This document shows, one piece after another, positions 11,599-22,537 of a stretch of 64,000 nt of DNA. The notes under the pieces are model-generated. The model ran no database searches and was not told the origin of the DNA. It worked only from the letters and a program-made list of their open reading frames with translations. The stretch is taken from contig NC_030684.2 in assembly GCF_000004195.4 (NCBI RefSeq), forward strand, positions 68,617,392 through 68,681,391. Direction: 5' to 3'. A program made the translations under genes and the position numbers. The number at the start of each line of letters is the position of its first letter. Position 1 is the stretch's first letter. This DNA is from Xenopus tropicalis. Its lineage: Eukaryota > Chordata > Amphibia > Anura > Pipidae.

Positions 11599-11613
11599 GC
11601 TTGTTGTTATTTT
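11599..11613. repeat. Target site duplication (left) of the L1 insertion
   Basis: The 15-base sequence gcttgttgttatttt recurs exactly at 17,330-17,344. It is followed by extra T residues, the complement of the element's poly-A tail. Confidence 0.85.
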
Positions 11614-11882
11614 TTTTTTGTAACTTAAATTTTATTTGGTTTTGACAGCATTATTTAACATACATTGTTTGTTTCTTCCAAATGTAATACTGTGATTATT
11701 ATAGTCAGTCAAGCATAAATTTAGATCAAGTTTTATACATAGTGATAAAATGGCATAGAAATTAACAAATAGAATAAAATCAAAACAATAACATTTCCAG
11801 CATATTTCCCAGGAGAGTGTATTGGTTTCTAACTATCGTTTCTATTTTTGCTCTTGAGTTGATGTGGATGGGGTGATTGCTC

Positions 11883-14800
11883 TTATTGCATAGGTCTGTA
11901 CCTTTGGGTTATTTGATTTTGAGAGATAAAGTAGTCCCATTTTGACCATGTTTTGTCATGCTGTGGGGTTGTTCCCCTGAGTTTAGCTGTCATCTCTTCC
12001 AGGTTTTTCATGGTCTTTAGGCGGGAAATTACCTCTCTTGTGCTGGGGGGTTCTAGGGATTTCCACTTTGAAGTGATCGTTAGTCTGGCTGCTGTATATA
12101 TATAGTTTAGGAGTTTCTGCTCCGAATGTGGGATATGCGGGTGGGGTAGACCTAATAGGGCATTGGTAGCCTCGATGGGGATCTCCCAAAAGAAGATCTT
12201 GGCTGCTGTATTTTTAATGTTTTTCCAGAACTCTGCCAATTTCGGGCAGTGCCACATAATGTGTAGGAGAGTTCCCTCCTGGCCACATGCCCTCCAGCAC
12301 ATTTTCGAGGTATCTGGGAATATTTTATTGAGTTTTACTGGGGTATGGTACCAGTTTAATATCATTTTATATACACTCTCCTTCTGTCTCACACATGTTA
12401 CATTCTTTCTGGCATTTTCCCATATGTCTTCCCATTGATCTAGAGTTAGGGTGGTAGACAATTCTGCTTCCCAGTTGGTCATATATTTATGCTTGGGGAA
12501 TGGGTCTCCCATTATTGTGTTTAGGATTGAATAGATGTTGGATATTAGTGCTTTCTGGGGTAATCCACGTACACTCAATCTTTCAAACAAAGTCAAGGGG
12601 GTGGGGGGGGGTTAGTCTGGTGTCCGGACCTTGGATAAAGTGGATAATCTGCATATATTCAAAGAGCCAACTTTGTGGGATTTGATGTTTCCTTTGGAGT
12701 TCTATGAAGGAGTATAGTTTTTTGGTAAGAGGATTAATGAAGTCGTAGGCTCTGAAGAGATTTTTGGAGCCCCAATGTTTTTGGAAGGTTTGGGACAGAC
12801 CTGGTGGAAATTGGGGGTTTGCCAAGACTGGTCTTAGTATACCTAAGGGACCCCTCAGATGTGTCTTTTTACAACACCGGTTCCATATTTGGAGGGTGAA
12901 CCTAATTGCCTGGAGGGTGTCTGGCGGCGGTTTGATTGATTTCTGTGTTTGCCAGAGAAATGAGTTTGGGTGTGTAGGGGTTAAAGTAAGAGATTCAATG
13001 AGGGCCCATTTTGAGGTTGGCGTGAACGTGGTCCAACCCAGGACCTGGCGTAGGTGTGCCGCTTCATAGTATCTAATGATATTAGGTACTGCTAATCCGC
13101 CTTGGGATCTGCCAGTCATCATTACTCTGTGCCTTGATTTACCCCATATGAACTTAAAGAACATCGTTTGGATGTTTCGTAGGATTGTATTTGGTACCCG
13201 CACTGGGAGGGTTTCAAACAGATAGAGCAGTTTGGGAAGTATCATCATTTTTAGAGCTGCTATTTTACCTAGCCATGATATAGTATATGGGCTCCATTTG
13301 TTCATTAAGTTATGGATAGTTTGCAGAAGCGGAGTATAGTTACACTTATAAAGTTGCGAGTATGATTTGGTGAGGTGGACCCCTAGGTATTTCAGGGAGA
13401 TATCTTTCCATTTGTATTTATAGTTAGATTTTAACAGTTCCCGTGTGTGGGAGGGCATGTTTATAGCCAAGGCTTCAGTTTTCTGAATATTCAGTTTGTA
13501 CCCAGAGTGTTTTCCATATTGAGCAAGGAGGTTGTGCAGGTTTGGTAGAGATATCATGGGGTTGGTGACTGTTAAAAGAACGTCATCAGCAAATAAAGAG
13601 ATTAGAAATTCATGGTTTCCCACTCTGGGTCCTGTGATATCCTTATGTTCCCTAATAGCTGTGGCTAGGGGCTCTATGCTAAGCGCGTATAGCAAGGGGG
13701 AGAGTGGGCACCCCTGTCTAGTGCCATTTAAGATTGGTATAGGTAGATTCGAGGCGTCTGGCATCTTAAGGGTTGCCGTTGGGTTCGAGTATAATGCCTT
13801 TATGGCAGTTAGGAATTGCCCTTTGAACCCCATTAGTTGTAAAAGATCAAATAGGAAGCGCCAATCTAATCGATCGAACGCCTTTTCGGCGTCAAGGCTA
13901 AGTATAACTGCGGGGGTTTGGGCTTTGTTTAGAGTATCTATTATGTCAATGGCCCGTCGGGTGTTATCCCCGGCCTGTCTACCGTGTATGAATCCCACCT
14001 GGTCTAGGTTGATAAGTCGAGGCATTATAGGCGCTAACCTGTTGGCCAGGATCTTTGTAAATAGTTTAAGGTCTGAATTTAATAAGGCTATGGGGCGATA
14101 GCTGGCACATTGGTTTGGGTCCTTGCCCTCTTTATGTAGTAAGGTGATATAGGATGCTAGCATGGTTGGAGGTATAGGGGAGCCCTCTAGGAAGGAATTA
14201 AAGAGTGTTGATAAATATGGGGTAAGAGTAGCAGAGAATGCTTTATAGTAGGCATAGGGAAAGCCATCAGGGCCAGGGGCCTTCATTGTAGGGAAGGACT
14301 TTATTGTTGTGGCGATCTCCTCTTCAGTTATTGGTGTGTTCAGGGTATTTAGCTCTGGTTGGGTAAGTTTAACCTTTATATTGTCTTTAAGGAATGTTAG
14401 CCTCTGTTGCTCATCGGGTCTTTGCTGGGTATGCAAATTATAAAGTGCAGTATAGTAGTGACGGAATACCTCTGCAATTTCTTCTGGTGCATATACCAGC
14501 TGCCCATTACCTGCATCTATAGACAACATGGCCGATTGGGCTAATTGTTCCCTTAGTTTTTTGGCCAATAGGGTGTGTGGCTTATCTCCACTCTCATAGT
14601 ATTTCTGTTTAAGCCAGCGTAGTGCTTTTTCAGTATCTGCAAGTAATAGTTTTTTGAGATCTCTGCGGGCTTGGGTTATTTGTTGTTTGAGTTGTTGGGA
14701 GGGTGAGCGATGGTATAATTTCTCCCAGTATGTAAGGTCATGTTCTAGCCGCGTTATCTGTTTTATTCTCATTTTCCTCCTATGGGAGGTGGTTGAGATA

Positions 14801-15686
14801 AAGTGGCCTCTGAGAACTGCCTTATGAGCCTCCCAAAGGGTAGCCATGCTGTCTATAGAGTGCTTGTTAATTGCAAAATATTCAGTAATAGTTTCCAGAG
14901 TTTTTTTGTTAGCAGTTAGGTCATTCAGCAGTGCTTCATTTAGTCGCCAATGTGGCTTTCTCTTAGATTGATGTGTGATTTCAATCTCGAATGTCACTGC
15001 ATCATGATCTGTCCACGTAATAGGGAGTATGGAGGAAGTAGCTGTGAAGTGGAGTAGGTCACGGGAAATTAAGAAGTAATCTAGCCTGGTATACAGATTA
15101 TGTCTAGCTGAGAAAAAGGTGTAAGTTCTTTCATTGGGGTGATGGATTCTCCAAATATCCCTAAGATCTAATTTGCGCACCATTTGACGGAATTTTTTTG
15201 ATTGCTCTGAGATTTCTTTGTTTACCGGGGGTAGAGATCGATCCTTAAGATCGGAGAATACCAGGTTAAAGTCTCCCCTATGATAATGGGTGTTTGACAA
15301 TTACCTCTTCCCTTAGTTAATTTAGAGCGGAGAAATTTTTGTTGCCCTTTATTTGGAGCATAGATGTTCATAATTGTTAAGGGTTTGTCTCTTAGAGATC
15401 CATCTAGGATCAGGTATCGTCCCCCCTGGTCTGCAGTAACTTTGGATACCTGGTATGGGCAGTCCTTATGTATCATTATTAAGACCCCTGCTTTCTTAGC
15501 TTCTGCTGATGCTTGGAATACCTTAGGATATAGATTAGATTTTAGGGTAGAATCATCTGATCGTCTGAAGTGCGTTTCTTGAAGGAGAGCTATGTCGGGT
15601 TTAAGCCGGTGTATTTCCCGTATAGCTAGATACCTTTTGAAAACACTATTCAGACCATTGACATTCAGTGTTAGTAGTTTAACCAT
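11883..15686 (-). pseudogene. L1 ORF2: AP-like endonuclease, reverse transcriptase and Cys-rich tail, frameshifted
   Basis: Translation starts at 15,686 with an endonuclease-like domain (first residues MVKLLTLNVNGLN, then QETHF and the NIYAPN motif). The frame changes near 15,268-15,278 in a run of G (minus strand), then runs as a long frame to 12,583. That frame carries the reverse transcriptase: the APGPDGFP region, SLDAEKAFDRLDW (motif A), NGTRQGCPLSPLL (motif B) and LFADDVLL (catalytic motif C). A second register change lies in the C run at about 12,602-12,611. The last part (12,596-11,883) contains the L1 CX3CX7HX4C motif (CWRAC...H....C). Together this is about 1,270 residues, normal for L1 ORF2. 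As written it cannot produce one protein; assembly error at the homopolymers is possible. Confidence 0.9.
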
Positions 15687-16120
15687 TGTGGGTGGATATC
15701 TTTGTTTAGCTTTTGTATAGGGTCATTTTGTTCCTTATTTCCCATGTTTAGTCCCCATATATTGCTATAGTAATACGTGTAGTTATATAGAGCATAACAT
15801 TTGAATGCTGTCCTGGGTGTAGCGATTTGTCTAAACAGTAAAACAATAACAATAACAATAGTAAAAGTCAGTATAGAAACTTGTAAACATTGTGCTAGGT
15901 TAATCAGTACGATAAACAACCTGAGATCTCGCATATAGGCAGAAGGTGTATGCGATAAGGTCAAGGTAGGCTAACCACAGCCTGTTTGGGGAACGTCCCG
16001 GTGGTTATTGGTGCAGAGAGTCTAAAGGTGTGTAGCGAGTAATACTCACGAGGCTTCTAGGTCATTGGGACAAATTGTGAGCTGAGTCGTGGGTTCCATC
16101 TCGGACCTGGGGTTTTTCTT

Positions 16121-17185
16121 TCAAGTGTTGGCAGGCTGGGTGTTTTTAAAAGATGGGCTCCCAACTTTGGTCCACGCTGGAGAGAGTCTATCTTGTTGTC
16201 TGGAAGTTCCCGGTTGAGGTTCTTGCGGTTGATCTGGGATTCCCATGTCCTTAAGGAACCGTGGGCCGTCCTCCGGGTCTTGTAGTACGTATTGTCTGTT
16301 TCCTTTTGTAGCCATCAGTTTGAAGGGAAAGCCCCATCTGTACGGGATGTTATGGGTGCGTAGAGCTTGAGTGACTGGTCGCATGTCCCTTCGCTTTTTC
16401 AGTGTAATGGGAGAAATGTCATTAAATATCTGCAGCTTGTGGCCTTGGTGTTCGATATGGGACGTATTGCGGGTTTTGTTTAGAATGCTCTCCTTGCTTT
16501 CGTAATAGTGTAGGCATACTACCACGTCTCTTGGCCTAGTGGCTCCAGGTAGTCGGGGTGCGAGTGTCCGGTGTGCACGATCAAAGCGCCAGGCTTCTGC
16601 AGGAAGGTCTGGGTTAATTGTAGAGAAGAGTGAGCGTAGGAATGCTCTAATATCTTGAGGGCTCACCTCTTCCGAGATGCCCCTGATTCTCAGATTCTGG
16701 CGTCGTGACCTATTCTCTAGGTCTTCTGTATGTGCTCTGAGTGCAGATAGTTCCTCCCGCAGGGTGGCATTGTTGTCTTCCAGTATGTTGTGTCTTAGTA
16801 TAAGTTCATCCATAGTGGTCTCCAGTTTATCAGTTCTTTCACCCAATGCGTTAATATCAGCATGTATGTCTTTAAGAGCTGTGCATATGGAGACAGTGAT
16901 GGTTTCGGTTAGTCTGTCATGTAGCTGGGTAAGTTGCTGAGTGAGGACTTGAACCGTTACCGTGTCTGTTGGAGTAGTTTGGTGAGCTTGTCCTTGTGGC
17001 GGTAGGTCCCCTGTGGCTCCATTATCTGAGCCAGAATGTAATGGAGAGGAGGTCTGGGAGCCGAGCTGCTGCTCTATATCGGACCCGTCTGCGCCATTTT
17101 GGATTTCATGCTGCGTGGCTGCCGGGGTTTTCTGTAAGAATGGCGACATAGTGCCTGCCTGCTCTTTATTCTTACGTTTCCCCAT
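16121..17185 (-). CDS. L1 ORF1 protein (RNA-binding chaperone), intact, 354 aa
   Basis: ORF1 proteins of L1 elements form trimers that coat the element RNA and act as nucleic-acid chaperones in the cytoplasmic RNP. This frame has the expected layout. A low-complexity N-terminus (residues about 1-85) is followed by a long heptad coiled coil (about 85-170, including LGERTDKLETTMDELILRHN). Next is the hallmark 'RRQNLRIRGI' at the start of the RRM-like domain, then a basic C-terminal domain with 'FDRAHR' and 'KKRRDMRPV'. Length is typical for the family. The start at 17,185 is the first ATG, about 145 bases inside the element's 5' end. No internal stop is present. It belongs to the transposon, not the host. 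Confidence 0.9.
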   Translation of the reverse strand: MGKRKNKEQAGTMSPFLQKTPAATQHEIQNGADGSDIEQQLGSQTSSPLHSGSDNGATGDLPPQGQAHQTTPTDTVTVQVLTQQLTQLHDRLTETITVSICTALKDIHADINALGERTDKLETTMDELILRHNILEDNNATLREELSALRAHTEDLENRSRRQNLRIRGISEEVSPQDIRAFLRSLFSTINPDLPAEAWRFDRAHRTLAPRLPGATRPRDVVVCLHYYESKESILNKTRNTSHIEHQGHKLQIFNDISPITLKKRRDMRPVTQALRTHNIPYRWGFPFKLMATKGNRQYVLQDPEDGPRFLKDMGIPDQPQEPQPGTSRQQDRLSPAWTKVGSPSFKNTQPANT

Positions 17186-17315
17186 GCTCTGAGTGCTGTG
17201 CCACGTTCGCTATCTCGCCCGGTGCTGTAGATAAGGCTTTGTGTAGCGTATAACCGGGTTAATCAGTCCCGCCGACACGGAGCTCCGTTTAGGTGCGTCT
17301 GCTCTGTTCCATACC

Positions 17316-17325
17316 GCGCATGCGC
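17316..17325. promoter_or_regulatory. NRF1-type palindrome in the L1 5' end
   Basis: GCGCATGCGC is the consensus NRF1 site. It lies 4 bases inside the element's 5' boundary, where an L1 internal promoter would sit. Its function is inferred from position and motif only. Confidence 0.5.
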
Positions 17326-17329
17326 CCCC

Positions 17330-17344
17330 GCTTGTTGTTATTTT
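17330..17344. repeat. Target site duplication (right) of the L1 insertion
   Basis: An exact 15-base copy of 11,599-11,613, abutting the element's GC-rich 5' end. Confidence 0.85.
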
Positions 17345-19162
17345 GAGAACATGATCAATGCACAAGAATAGCATGTGATAGGCCAAATGGCCTTTTTGCC
17401 CATTTATTAAAATATCCATGAGCCAACCCTCTGGCCTTCCACAGTGACATTATATTGTATGAAGGGTCGTGTTTTTTACATTTAAGGTAGGTGGTAGACA
17501 CTGGATGGATTGCCCAACAAAAGGTTGTTGTATATTGACAGACACAAAACCTTGCCTGTTTTGCAAATATTCAGCATTCAAGCATGATTTTTATTTTTAT
17601 GCAGAATTCGTCCTGCTCCACGTTCAGCAGCGTTTATTGCCTAGGCTAACTTTTCAGTATAAATATCATATACAATGGATCCTGACCCTAACTTGTGTCT
17701 CTGTCACTGGATAGTATTTTTCATTTGTACAGGAAAAGATTAGTACCTAAACATTATTTTTTGTAAAGAGCTATGCAGTACATTTGATTTTATTTACATA
17801 ATGACAAACACTATGCCTAATGGATATACCTACATTGAGTGATGAGGAGAATTAAACAGTTGACAGAAAGGATCTTAAAGGAGCCCCATGTTCTGCACTT
17901 TGCTGCAGAATGGCAACAATTTCTGCTGTGGTGCATAGTGACTCTTACATTTTGTAAGGAAGAATCAGTGTTTGGGCTCTTCCTCTAATTCTAAGTCTTT
18001 TTGACAGAGTCTCTTCCAAAAAAATCTTCCTAGTTTCTGTCAGCATTGTGGAATCCTTATTACAGCACAAAAACTCAAGTATGTGACCGTGAGATTCTGA
18101 TTAGGCATGGCAAGTGTGTTTGTAGGCGATAAACAGTGCCAGTCAGAGCACTACTAATTAATAGGTGTAACTTTGTATATGGGTAGATATCTTGTGTGAA
18201 TGTGCATGTATGAAAAAATCCTGAATGGTGGCTAAAAACAGAAAAATCAGCAATGATCCCTTTAATCTTAATACAGAAAATGCAGAGATTGTATTGCATC
18301 TGCCACATGTGTCACAGTGAACTTAGAACTAGAATCTGGCCCAAAAAAGACAGACAAGTAATGATTAAAGTGATACAAAATATTCAACTATGACCTGAGG
18401 ATACAACATGTGCATTGTTTTATGATTGTACTCCTGCCGAACAGCCACATTTGGAATGCAAAAATTCTATAACAGATGCCAACCACAGTTTCCCCTTCAT
18501 AGAGGAACAGTTTTCCTAAGACCTGCAATTACAGGAATTCTAGTGCCAAACCCCGGTGTAATTTAAAATAAAACATATGTTGTGACCTTACTGGGCTTGA
18601 TGGTAAGTTTTTGGATGGGCTATCGCTTTATTTGATATGGGAAAAGCTGACACAGGAAACATGTTGAGTAGTAGAACTGCTGAACACTGGAGACTCTGAA
18701 AGAATTTACCAGAGAGAGGACCAGGGCAAGTGCCGAAGGACTAGTATGATATTTAAAAACACTTGCATATGCTGTGGGGACTCTTAAACTGTTCGGGGAT
18801 CCAGATCTGTACCAGGTTTATAAAGCTTTTCAATAGACTGTTATAAGTGCAGGTCTTTTTCTGTTATTTTATTCAATAAAAAGAATTACACTGATTTTTT
18901 TTTTTATTCCAGTGGAGCAGTTAACTGATCGCTGGTGAATTAATGTATTGGGATATAATCTTAATACCAAGGAACTGGATTGGGAGTACGGTGAGAGCAC
19001 AGCATGACATTACAACTATAAAAAACGACACCATATTAAAGTCACATTTTTGGTGTTGTGTAAGTATATCATTAAGAATTAAGCATTTTGTGTTCAATTT
19101 ATGGAACTTTGAGGCATATGGGAAAATACTGTAATATACTGTACTTTAACAAAGTGTTACAC
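17345..19162. other. AT-rich intergenic DNA, no gene seen
   Basis: No gene, RNA or clear repeat is supported. 'cttaaaggagcccc' near 17,875 resembles a T2-type end, without a matching partner. Confidence 0.45.
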
Positions 19163-19924
19163 TTAGGGGCTGATTTACTTAAATAAGTTTTTTTCTGGCC
19201 TTGAAAGTCGTATAAACTCGACATGATATAAATTTGAATTAAACTCAATCATTATTGTATTTATAATATGTCACGATAATGCTTGAATCGTTTGTACGAA
19301 AAATTTGAGTTTACATTTGAAAATCCCAAATTTTTTTCCATGAATCCTCCTTATTTTTCCCAAACAGGAATTACTCCAGCAGCCATTAGGAGCACTGGCA
19401 CGTATTCTTGGAAAACAATAATGTGTTTAAGTTTCACTTAAGTTTTACTTCCCCTTTAAGATGTTTGAATAGAAAATAATAAGGGGTTAACTTCTCCTTG
19501 AAACTGGGTGAAACAGAAAACAATGAAAGGATTAACTCCTTCTTTGAAACTGGGTGAAACAGAAAACAATGAGGGGATTCATTTTTCATTGAAACTGAGT
19601 GAAACAGAAAACAATGAAGGTATTCATTTCTTAACTTTATTAACTTCTCCTTGAAAATGTGTCAAGGACAGGCTGTCACTAACTAGTCTATTCCTCTACT
19701 ATTCTAAACCTCCATAGGACTCAATGGTACACGACAAATCAAACCTGCCAATTTTTTTTTACAAAAAAAAGTTAACTAAACAATAATAAATAAAAAATTA
19801 TGGGAGTTATTTTAAAAAAATTTGAATTTTTAGAGAAATCAGAAAAAGTACTGGCAAAAACCCATTCGGAAATCTCAAAAATATAGATTTTTCTCAAAAT
19901 TGCTTAGTAAATGTGCCCCTTAAG
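19163..19924. mobile_element. MITE-like element (TTAGGGGCTGATTTACT ends) with internal minisatellite
   Basis: The left end 'cttaggggctgatttactta' and the right end 'ttagtaaatgtgccccttaag' are inverted. The shorter element at 20,519-20,723 has related ends. The interior is AT-rich and contains a tandem array (19,483-19,663). Non-coding. Confidence 0.65.
19483..19663. repeat. Tandem repeat, unit about 46 bp, about 3.5 copies
   Basis: Successive copies share 'gaaactgggtgaaacagaaa' followed by 'acaatga', spaced about 45-46 bases apart, with variation in the T-rich part. The array sits inside the MITE-like element at 19,163-19,924. Confidence 0.8.
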
Positions 19925-20151
19925 TACTTCAATATATATATATACAGTATATATATACATATATATAAATTGTAAATGGCTGTGTACTCAAAATTAAAGG
20001 GATATATATGCCAAGGTGTGGTCATAATAAGCTTCAAAAAAAGTCCTTTAGGGTGGCAGAATCTAACATATATTTTGTTATGTGATTAAAGTACTGAAAT
20101 TTAAATTTGTTTAAATAATTGCATTCAGTCATTTTTGTACTCAGTCACCAC

Positions 20152-20362
20152 TAGTGATGAGCGAATCTGCCACGGTGGAAAATTTGCAAAATGGTGAAAA
20201 TGTTGCATGCGTAATTTTCAAAAAATGGCGCCATTTTAAGCACATGATTTTTTTTTTAAGCGAGCGACAATTTTTTGCCACACATCAAATTTTGTTGCAA
20301 CAAAAATCCACCAATGGCAAAACCTGGAAATTCGCTGCGAATCCATGCCTGGCCCATCACTA
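20152..20362. mobile_element. hAT-type MITE, 211 bp, with perfect 8-bp target duplication
   Basis: The ends TAGTGATGAGCGAAT and ...GCCCATCACTA are inverted at their tips (TAGTGATG with CATCACTA). Both sides carry the same octamer, gtcaccac, at 20,144-20,151 and 20,363-20,370. An 8-bp duplication is the hallmark of hAT transposition. Non-coding, and the intact duplication suggests a fairly recent insertion. Confidence 0.85.
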
Positions 20363-20518
20363 GTCACCACAGTGAGCCTTTGAGCACAGTCTTTTTATTG
20401 TGATTTCTTTGGAGGATTGGCATGGCCAGAAAACTTTGCATTGCACCTTTGTATAGTATGCTTCATCTTTGCATTGAACTGGAGTTCTGCTTAAAGGATA
20501 TTCAAGTTAAAATTAACT

Positions 20519-20723
20519 TTAAGGGGCTGATTCATCAAAGTACGAGTTCGAATCCCGAATTGGGTAAAATTCAGATTGAATCTTTCGTACGGTGCGACAA
20601 TACAATTTTGTTACATAAATTTTGTCGCAAAGTACGAAAAAGTCACAGAAAATACGCGCAGTACGAAAACATACGAATTTGTTGTATTTGGAGCAATCAT
20701 ACTTTAATAAATAGGCCCCTAAG
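20519..20723. mobile_element. MITE (TTAGGGGCCTATTTATTAAAG family), about 205 bp
   Basis: The left end 'taaggggctgattcatcaaag' and the right end 'ctttaataaataggccccta' are inverted. The interior contains inverted 'acaaaatt...ttttgtcgc' and 'cgtacg'-type words. Related ends occur at 19,163-19,924. Confidence 0.75.
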
Positions 20724-21139
20724 TATGATGTAAACATTAATAGTCTAAGATCATTTCAATTTTTTCTCTTTCCAGTCTGCCTCTTTGTAACCAGAAGCTT
20801 AAAATTTGAATAGATGTTTCTTATTATTATATGAGTGTCCAGGCACATAATGACAAATTACGGTATGCTAGACAAGTCCGGGTCCCAGCAGTAGGCCCAT
20901 GATATTGTTAATAATAGCAGTGCCCTCAAGCAACAAAGCTAAAGGGCGCCTATCATCAAAAAATTGCTACCCCCAACTGAGGTTGAGTCTAATAGAGCCT
21001 GCACTGCGGCTGGAGGAAACAGTAGCTTTTTTTTTTTTTTATGAGTGCTAAGCCACCTGTACCAGGAGGGAGCTCCCAGTGTGGGCAGCCATGTTTAGTC
21101 ACATGCACGCACATAGTCTTCAGCTTGCAGTAAACGTGT
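20724..21139. other. Intergenic DNA, no gene seen
   Basis: No supported gene. A run of about 14 T lies near 21,028-21,041. Confidence 0.45.
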
Positions 21140-21152
21140 GTAATGCACAATG

Positions 21153-21277
21153 GTTTTTTTAAAGGTAAATTTTTATTTGTTTTACAAAAAATCAAACAAA
21201 ACAATAAGATAAGACATGGGTATTGCCATACATTTTGTTATAATAAATCAATACAATATATTACAGTGTGTGCATTA
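21153..21277 (-). mobile_element. Very short 5'-truncated LINE insertion, 125 bp, with target duplication
   Basis: The 13-base word gtaatgcacaatg occurs at 21,140-21,152 and 21,278-21,290. Between them the sequence starts with a T run (complement of an A tail) and 'aatttttatttgttttac', which looks like an L1 3' end on the minus strand. This is the expected footprint of a severely truncated L1 copy. Confidence 0.7.
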
Positions 21278-21290
21278 GTAATGCACAATG

Positions 21291-22207
21291 TTTAGTGTCA
21301 GCCATGGCGGTGTGGGTGACTTTGTGCTTAGGGTGCATTTTTTTTTCTTACAAAAACTAATTTTTTCCCCAACTCAGGCAGCAGAAACTTGTTTTTTTTT
21401 ATGATAGGTGCCCTTTAAATATATCCACAAGTATATTTATATATATAGTATATAGTTATATTCTCATCATACATTGGTTTTCCACTATCAGTCCACTGAA
21501 GAGAAATCTGTGGTACTTGGTAGTATCCATTAGGTAATAATCACACCAGGACAATAGGTGGAGCTGGTGAGTTGTCACATGACAAGGTATTGTGTGTCGG
21601 TTTAATGCCTTTAGTCTATTGTTCTGTAAACTGCACCTAAGAAAACATGTGATGCTGTGTATCTTTAAATGCATTTTCTTGTTATTTCACAGATTTAGCT
21701 GACTTAATAGTAGTATAATAGTAACAATAAAGTATGCCCTTGCATGCATTGGAGGTCTTGTAAATTAAAAAGAAAAAAAAAGCCTATTAGAAAAACCAAA
21801 ACACGTATTCTAAGGATTATACAATGTGTTCTGTTGGATACTATCTGTGTATGTGCATGAACATGCATAGGTCACACTTGCCTATACAAAAAGACCCTTC
21901 ATATGTGTTCCAGCAGTTGCAATGCAAACACATGTGGGTCTAGCCACTTTAACTGAGGATCTGATGGAGTTAAAATAATATGTATTTTCTTTTAACAATT
22001 TAAATGTTGTTTGATTTACTCTGAGTAATGTTCTGGTCTCTTCATGACAAAACTAAATCTACATTTTCAGACTATAGCAATGCAATTTTACTGTCAACAG
22101 AATGCATGGAAATCACATTCCTTACATGAACACATACTGAAATCCACATTGTTCTATAAAGAAACACGATGTGTAATGGTGGAAAGTCTTGAGGCAGCAA
22201 GGGAGTT
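21291..22207. other. AT-rich intergenic DNA, no gene seen
   Basis: No gene or clear element is recognised. Confidence 0.45.
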
Positions 22208-22537
22208 AGGTTAATGCCACACAAGGCGTAGGGCGGATATTTTAGGCAAGCAGAAAAGCACTTGCTGAAAATTCCGCCCTACGCCTCCTACATGTGCCTG
22301 CAACCGAATGAATTAGATATGCTCGGGTGCAGGCACATGTAGCCCATATACGCATAAAAACGCGAGACTTTACATTATCTTGCGTTTTTATGCGTATATC
22401 GGCTACATGTGCCTGCACCCGAGCATATCTCATTCATTCAGGTGCAGGCACATGTAGGAGGCGTAGGGCGGAATTTTCGGCAATTTTCGGCTTCCTGAAA
22501 ATATCTGCCCTACGCCTCGTGTGGCATAAGCCTTAAG
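22208..22537. mobile_element. Giant palindromic MITE, second copy, about 330 bp
   Basis: Same architecture as 4,881-5,218: ends 'aggttaatgccacac' and 'gtgtggcataagcctt', long mirrored arms, and nested hairpins built on GGCGTAGGGCGGA and on the 'gtgcctgc...ccga' word. The hairpin stem reads GGGCGGA with TCCGCCC, where copy 1 reads GGGCTGAA with TTCAGCCC. Slightly more decayed on the right (the fourth hairpin arm has CTGCCC). Confidence 0.85.

Larger units (their letters stand above)
11614..17329 (-). mobile_element. Nearly full-length L1-clade LINE, minus strand, about 5.7 kb
   Basis: The element runs right to left: a short 5' UTR (17,186-17,329), ORF1 (17,185-16,121), a spacer of about 434 bp, ORF2 (15,686-11,883), then a 3' UTR and a short A tail at 11,614. 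A perfect 15-base target duplication flanks it, which is the footprint of target-primed reverse transcription. ORF1 is intact. ORF2 has two single-register breaks, both at homopolymers, with no other obvious damage, so the insertion looks young. The two-ORF layout, endonuclease plus reverse transcriptase, and terminal CX3CX7HX4C motif are those of the L1 clade. The exact family name is not assigned. Confidence 0.92.

Noticed and set aside
13532..14101. A 189-residue + strand frame
   Set aside because: It is the antisense shadow of the L1 reverse transcriptase and has no family signature.
12583..15300. A 905-residue open frame on the minus strand as a host gene
   Set aside because: It carries L1 reverse transcriptase motifs and lies inside a retrotransposon bounded by target duplications.
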